In this document: piece by piece, positions 13,858 to 16,458 of the stretch
Layout of the letters: every line of letters starts with the position of its first letter
Position numbering within the stretch: position 1 is the first letter of the stretch
Origin: JAJEAD01 sp964420925
Lineage (GTDB): Bacteria > Pseudomonadota > Gammaproteobacteria > HK1
Assembly (NCBI GenBank): GCA_964420925.1
Contig: CAYQVB010000091.1
Coordinates: 1-16,458 of the forward strand
Length of the DNA stretch: 16,458 nt
Direction of reading: 5' to 3'
Position numbers and translations under genes: made by a program
The notes under the pieces: generated by a model
The model's input: only the letters and a program-made list of their open reading frames with translations
Databases searched by the model: none
What the model was told of the DNA's origin: nothing

Positions 13858-15084
13858 TCAGAGCCCCGGAATCGTTCTATGGCTACGACGGGTGAACACT
13901 CGCAACCGACCCAGTAGAGCGAGGAGGATCGCGCAGATGACGGTCATCATGTAGAGAGCGGCGGCAAATCCGCCCGTCAGATCGTGGATCGTTCCGACCA
14001 GGACGGGTCCCAGGACGCCTCCGACCTCGGCCGCCGAAAAGAACAGGCCGCCCGCCGCACCGGCATTGCGGGAATCGACGCCGCGCGATTCGACCAGCAC
14101 CAGGATCAGCACGGCCATCATGGCGCCGCGCGAGACGCCCTGACACATGAGCCCCAATGCCAACAGGGGGCCGGCGGAGAGATGCAGCAGCATCGTTGCC
14201 ACGCCGGCCGCGACGACCAGCAGGCCGAGAATCAAGATCCGGCGTTCCTCGGTGGCGAAGCGGGGGATGGCGAGCGCCGCGAAGATTCCCACCGCGCTCG
14301 GAATGGAGGCCCAATAGCCTGCGGTCGCCGCAGCCATGCCGCCGGTGCGCAGGATCTCGGGCAGCCAGTTGTTGAGGCCGTGGTTGAAGGCGAACGTGCC
14401 GATGCTCATCACCAGGATGAGGCGCACGGCGGGTTCGGCCAGGAGCTTAGCGAAAACCTGGACTTGGGGGCGCTGGGGCTCCGCCGCGATACGGTGTTCC
14501 ATGGCGCGGCTCGCCCTGTGCGAGGAAACGAGAACCCAGAGCAGGCCGCACACGACTGCGACCCCTGCGTACACGAGCATCACCGCCCGCCAGTCGCCGG
14601 CGAAGAAGGGCATCAAGACGCTGTTGGTGAGCGACAGTGCCACGATGCTGCCGATCGCCGGACCCGAGATGTAGAAGCCCATGGCGAGGCCGCGCTCCTT
14701 ACCTTCGAACCACAGGCTCACGACCTTGGGCGCGCCGATCGAGATCAACGGCCCGCCGAGGCCGAACACCGCGACCGCGAGGAACATCGACAGATAGTCG
14801 TCGGCGAGCCCCCGCAGGATCCCGGACAGCGTGAGCAGGACGGTGCACAACATGATCGAGCGCCGCGGTCCCATGCGGTCGATCAGGGCACCGGCGGGCA
14901 GCGATGAGGCGATGTAGACCAGTGGCCAGGCGCCGAGCACGGTGCCCATGGCGCCATGGGAAATGCCGAGCTCCGCCGTGATGGGTGCGATGAGTGGCGC
15001 CATCGAAGCGATGAGGACGCCGAACGAGAAGTAGACCAGCCAGACCCCGGCCAGCATGGCCCAGCGATAAGGATCCCCTATCAC
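13858..15084 (-). CDS. MFS transporter (CynX/NimT-like)
   Basis: A 408-residue inner-membrane carrier with about twelve hydrophobic segments. DRMGPRRSIML after the second span is the MFS helix 2-3 motif. The stretch FGLGGPLISIGAPKVVSLWF resembles the CynX/NimT-type branch (split: FGLGGPLISIG, APKVVSLWF), members of which carry small organic anions or nitrogen compounds. The GTG at 15084 overlaps the TGA of the HAD gene by 4 nt (GTGA), which fixes the start and implies coupled translation. Upstream in-frame codons reaching 15531 are antisense-like reading through the HAD gene. Cargo unknown; it probably serves the same island as the nearby M24 hydrolase. Confidence 0.87.
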   Translation of the reverse strand: MIGDPYRWAMLAGVWLVYFSFGVLIASMAPLIAPITAELGISHGAMGTVLGAWPLVYIASSLPAGALIDRMGPRRSIMLCTVLLTLSGILRGLADDYLSMFLAVAVFGLGGPLISIGAPKVVSLWFEGKERGLAMGFYISGPAIGSIVALSLTNSVLMPFFAGDWRAVMLVYAGVAVVCGLLWVLVSSHRASRAMEHRIAAEPQRPQVQVFAKLLAEPAVRLILVMSIGTFAFNHGLNNWLPEILRTGGMAAATAGYWASIPSAVGIFAALAIPRFATEERRILILGLLVVAAGVATMLLHLSAGPLLALGLMCQGVSRGAMMAVLILVLVESRGVDSRNAGAAGGLFFSAAEVGGVLGPVLVGTIHDLTGGFAAALYMMTVICAILLALLGRLRVFTRRSHRTIPGL

Positions 15085-15731
15085 CGGTTCCGCGCGATGG
15101 TGCGCGGCGCGCGCCATGCGGGCGCGAGCATCCCCTCGAGCTCCGCGAGCGCCTGCTCCGGCTCGTTCACCTTGATCGTTCCCATGCCGAGCGCGCGAGC
15201 GGGCTTCAGGTTCGCCCCGATGTCGTCGAGGAACACCGCATCGGATGGCGAGATCACGAGCGCTTCGCACACCAGGGCGTAGATTTCCGGCTCCGGCTTG
15301 CGCCGGCCGACGAGGTAGGACTGGACGAAGGCGTCGAACTCGGGCTCGAGCGCCCGGAAGCGATCGATTCCCTCCCCGGCCCAGTTGTTGGTGAGCGCTC
15401 CGACCCGGAAGCCGGCAGAGCGCAGGCTGCGGATTGCGGCGAGCATGCTGGGGCGCACCCGCAGCGCATTCGCCATCGCCCGCATCATTTCCGGCACGCG
15501 AAGCGGCAGGCCGGCCGCATCCAGCTCGCATTGCAGCTTCCCCTGGAACTCCGCGTAGCCGAGCTCACCCCGTTCGAGACGCGCCCACGCCCCGTCGCGA
15601 CCCGCGCGTTCGATGACCCGGCCGATCGCGAGCGGGGGAAGCCCGCTTTCGCGTTCGAGCGCACGCAAGGCGTGCAACGGCGAGTCGAAGACGACCCCAC
15701 CGAGGTCGAAGATGACGGCGCGGCGTGACAT
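15081..15731 (-). CDS. HAD-superfamily hydrolase (DxGG-type phosphatase/dehalogenase-like)
   Basis: A 216-residue HAD hydrolase. Motif I is FDLGGVVFDS with nucleophile Asp9; the usual second Asp two residues on is Gly11. This variant is also found in epoxide-hydrolase N-terminal phosphatase-like and YihX-like HADs. Motif II is ALTNNW (Thr114), motif III is GRRKPEP (Lys145), and motif IV is VFLDD (Asp169, Asp170). A helical cap lies at about 18-90. The ATG at 15731 has GAGG 3 nt upstream. A TTG at 15740 has GGAGGG 8 nt upstream and would add three residues, so the start is open. It is coupled to the MFS gene by a 4-nt overlap. The reaction may be hydrolysis of a phosphate or halide; unknown. 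Confidence 0.87.
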   Translation of the reverse strand: MSRRAVIFDLGGVVFDSPLHALRALERESGLPPLAIGRVIERAGRDGAWARLERGELGYAEFQGKLQCELDAAGLPLRVPEMMRAMANALRVRPSMLAAIRSLRSAGFRVGALTNNWAGEGIDRFRALEPEFDAFVQSYLVGRRKPEPEIYALVCEALVISPSDAVFLDDIGANLKPARALGMGTIKVNEPEQALAELEGMLAPAWRAPRTIARNR

Positions 15732-15756
15732 CTTCCTCAATCCAAGGGCCCTCCTT

Positions 15757-15775
15757 CATAATCGCGAGCTTCGCG
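15757..15775 (+). promoter_or_regulatory. Candidate -10 box and adjoining short palindrome before the doeA-like gene
   Basis: CATAAT (15757-15762) is a good -10 match, followed at once by CGCGA-GCT-TCGCG (15763-15775), a 5-bp inverted repeat with a 3-nt centre. No clear -35 is seen. The palindrome lies between divergent genes and could be an operator. Confidence 0.25.
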
Positions 15776-15812
15776 TCAGGTCGAATCGCCGACAACACCG
15801 GAGGATCGGATT

Positions 15813-16458
15813 ATGAAGCTGCCCTTCAGTTCCGTGGAGTATCGCCGGCGCCTCGCCAACACCAAGGCGCGCATGGAAGAGGCGGGAATCGACGTGTTGT
15901 TCGCGAGCGATCCCGCGAACATGAACTACCTGACGGGCTATGACGGCTGGTCCTTCTACGTGCACCAGATGGTGGTGGTGGCCCAGGACGAGGACGAGCC
16001 TCTGTGGATCGGACGCCCGATGGACGCCAACGGCGCCCGGGTGACCACCTGGCTCCATCACGACAATATCTACGATTATCCCGATCACTTCGTGCAGTCG
16101 ACCGAGCACCACCCGATGGATCTGGTGGCGGACATTGCGCGTGAGCGCCGTTGGGCGCGCAAGCGCATCGGCGTGGAGATGGACGCCTACTACTTCACCG
16201 GGGCCTGTATCGATCGGCTGCGGGCAAAGCTCCCCCGGGTGCGATTCAGGGACGCGACCGGTCTCGTCAACTGGGTGCGCATCGTCAAGTCCCGCCGCGA
16301 GCTCGAGTACATCTCCCAGGCCGCGCGCATCGCCGAGAAGGTGATGAGGACCGGCATCGACCACGTGCGCCCGGGACGTCGCCAGTGCGACGCGGCGGCG
16401 GAGATATGGCGCACCGGGGTGCGCGGCACCCGCGAGTTCGGCGGCGACTACCCCTCCC
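15813..16458 (+). CDS. doeA: Ectoine hydrolase-like M24-family protein (partial, cut by window end)
   Basis: The first 215 codons of a creatinase/ectoine-hydrolase-type protein; the gene runs off the right edge. GGAGG at 15800-15804 lies 8 nt before the ATG. The N-terminal creatinase domain carries DPANMNYLTGYDGWSFYVHQ, GRPMDANGA and PDHFVQSTEHHPMD, a combination I associate with DoeA/EutD, which opens the ectoine ring to N-acetyl-diaminobutyrate. The M24 catalytic half begins near residue 165 (VKSRRELEYI) and its active-site part is not in the window. It is divergent from the HAD-MFS pair. It is clearly related to the M24 protein at 4597-5805 but not a close copy. DoeA identity is likely but unproven; a related amidohydrolase is the alternative. 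Confidence 0.75.
   Translation, partial: MKLPFSSVEYRRRLANTKARMEEAGIDVLFASDPANMNYLTGYDGWSFYVHQMVVVAQDEDEPLWIGRPMDANGARVTTWLHHDNIYDYPDHFVQSTEHHPMDLVADIARERRWARKRIGVEMDAYYFTGACIDRLRAKLPRVRFRDATGLVNWVRIVKSRRELEYISQAARIAEKVMRTGIDHVRPGRRQCDAAAEIWRTGVRGTREFGGDYPS

Noticed and set aside
13984..14907. Plus-strand frame opposite the second MFS gene
   Set aside because: Antisense shadow with Asp/Arg/Gln-rich composition; the minus frame encodes clear membrane helices and MFS motifs.
15085..15531. N-terminal extension of the second MFS gene up to 15531
   Set aside because: It lies across the HAD gene in another frame with no homology. The GTG at 15084 directly precedes the first membrane helix and forms the GTGA overlap.
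1..16458. CRISPR arrays, tRNA or rRNA genes, phage modules, toxin-antitoxin pairs
   Set aside because: No regularly spaced repeats, cloverleaf-like stretches or matching protein families were recognised on either strand.

Overview
This is a GC-rich window with strong AGGAGG-type ribosome sites and frequent GTG starts. A TIGR02444-type protein, a BetC-like sulfatase and M24 creatinase/ectoine-hydrolase-like enzymes point to a proteobacterium, perhaps marine or osmolyte-using. No rRNA, tRNA or CRISPR is visible, so this placement is inference.

Layout. (1) 2-1204: an intact IS630-family element with its TA target duplication, sitting five bases upstream of an ABC permease start. (2) 1209-3638 (+): permease, ATPase and periplasmic binding protein of a polar-amino-acid-type ABC importer. 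(3) 3813-7563 (-): MFS transporter, RidA, an M24 hydrolase without metal ligands, and a Uma2 nuclease-fold protein; the last two overlap by 8 nt. (4) 7749-13207 (-): metallo-beta-lactamase-fold hydrolase, two tandem histidine/phenylalanine ammonia-lyase-fold proteins, and a choline-sulfatase-like sulfatase. The two lyases and the sulfatase are chained by 4-nt GTGA overlaps. (5) 13293-13814 (+): TIGR02444-type protein of unknown function. (6) 13858-15740 (-): MFS transporter and HAD hydrolase, again joined by a GTGA overlap. (7) 15813 to the window end (+): a second, ectoine-hydrolase-like M24 protein, cut by the edge.

The most interesting feature is the lyase pair. In both proteins the Ala-Ser-Gly triad that normally cyclises to the MIO electrophile is changed at the same place (residues 145-147): Gly-Ala-Gly in one, Ala-Pro-Gly in the other. 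The essential Ser is missing from both, while much of the rest of the fold is kept. They are coupled to each other and to the sulfatase, so they look like one functional unit, possibly a heteromer, working without MIO. One member of this superfamily, ergothionase, is to my recollection able to eliminate trimethylamine without MIO. With a choline-sulfatase-like enzyme, creatinase/ectoine-hydrolase-type amidohydrolases, RidA, an amino-acid ABC importer and two MFS carriers nearby, I infer an uptake and catabolic island for a betaine-like or modified amino acid or its sulfate ester. The substrate cannot be read from the sequence, and no dedicated regulator is seen in the window.
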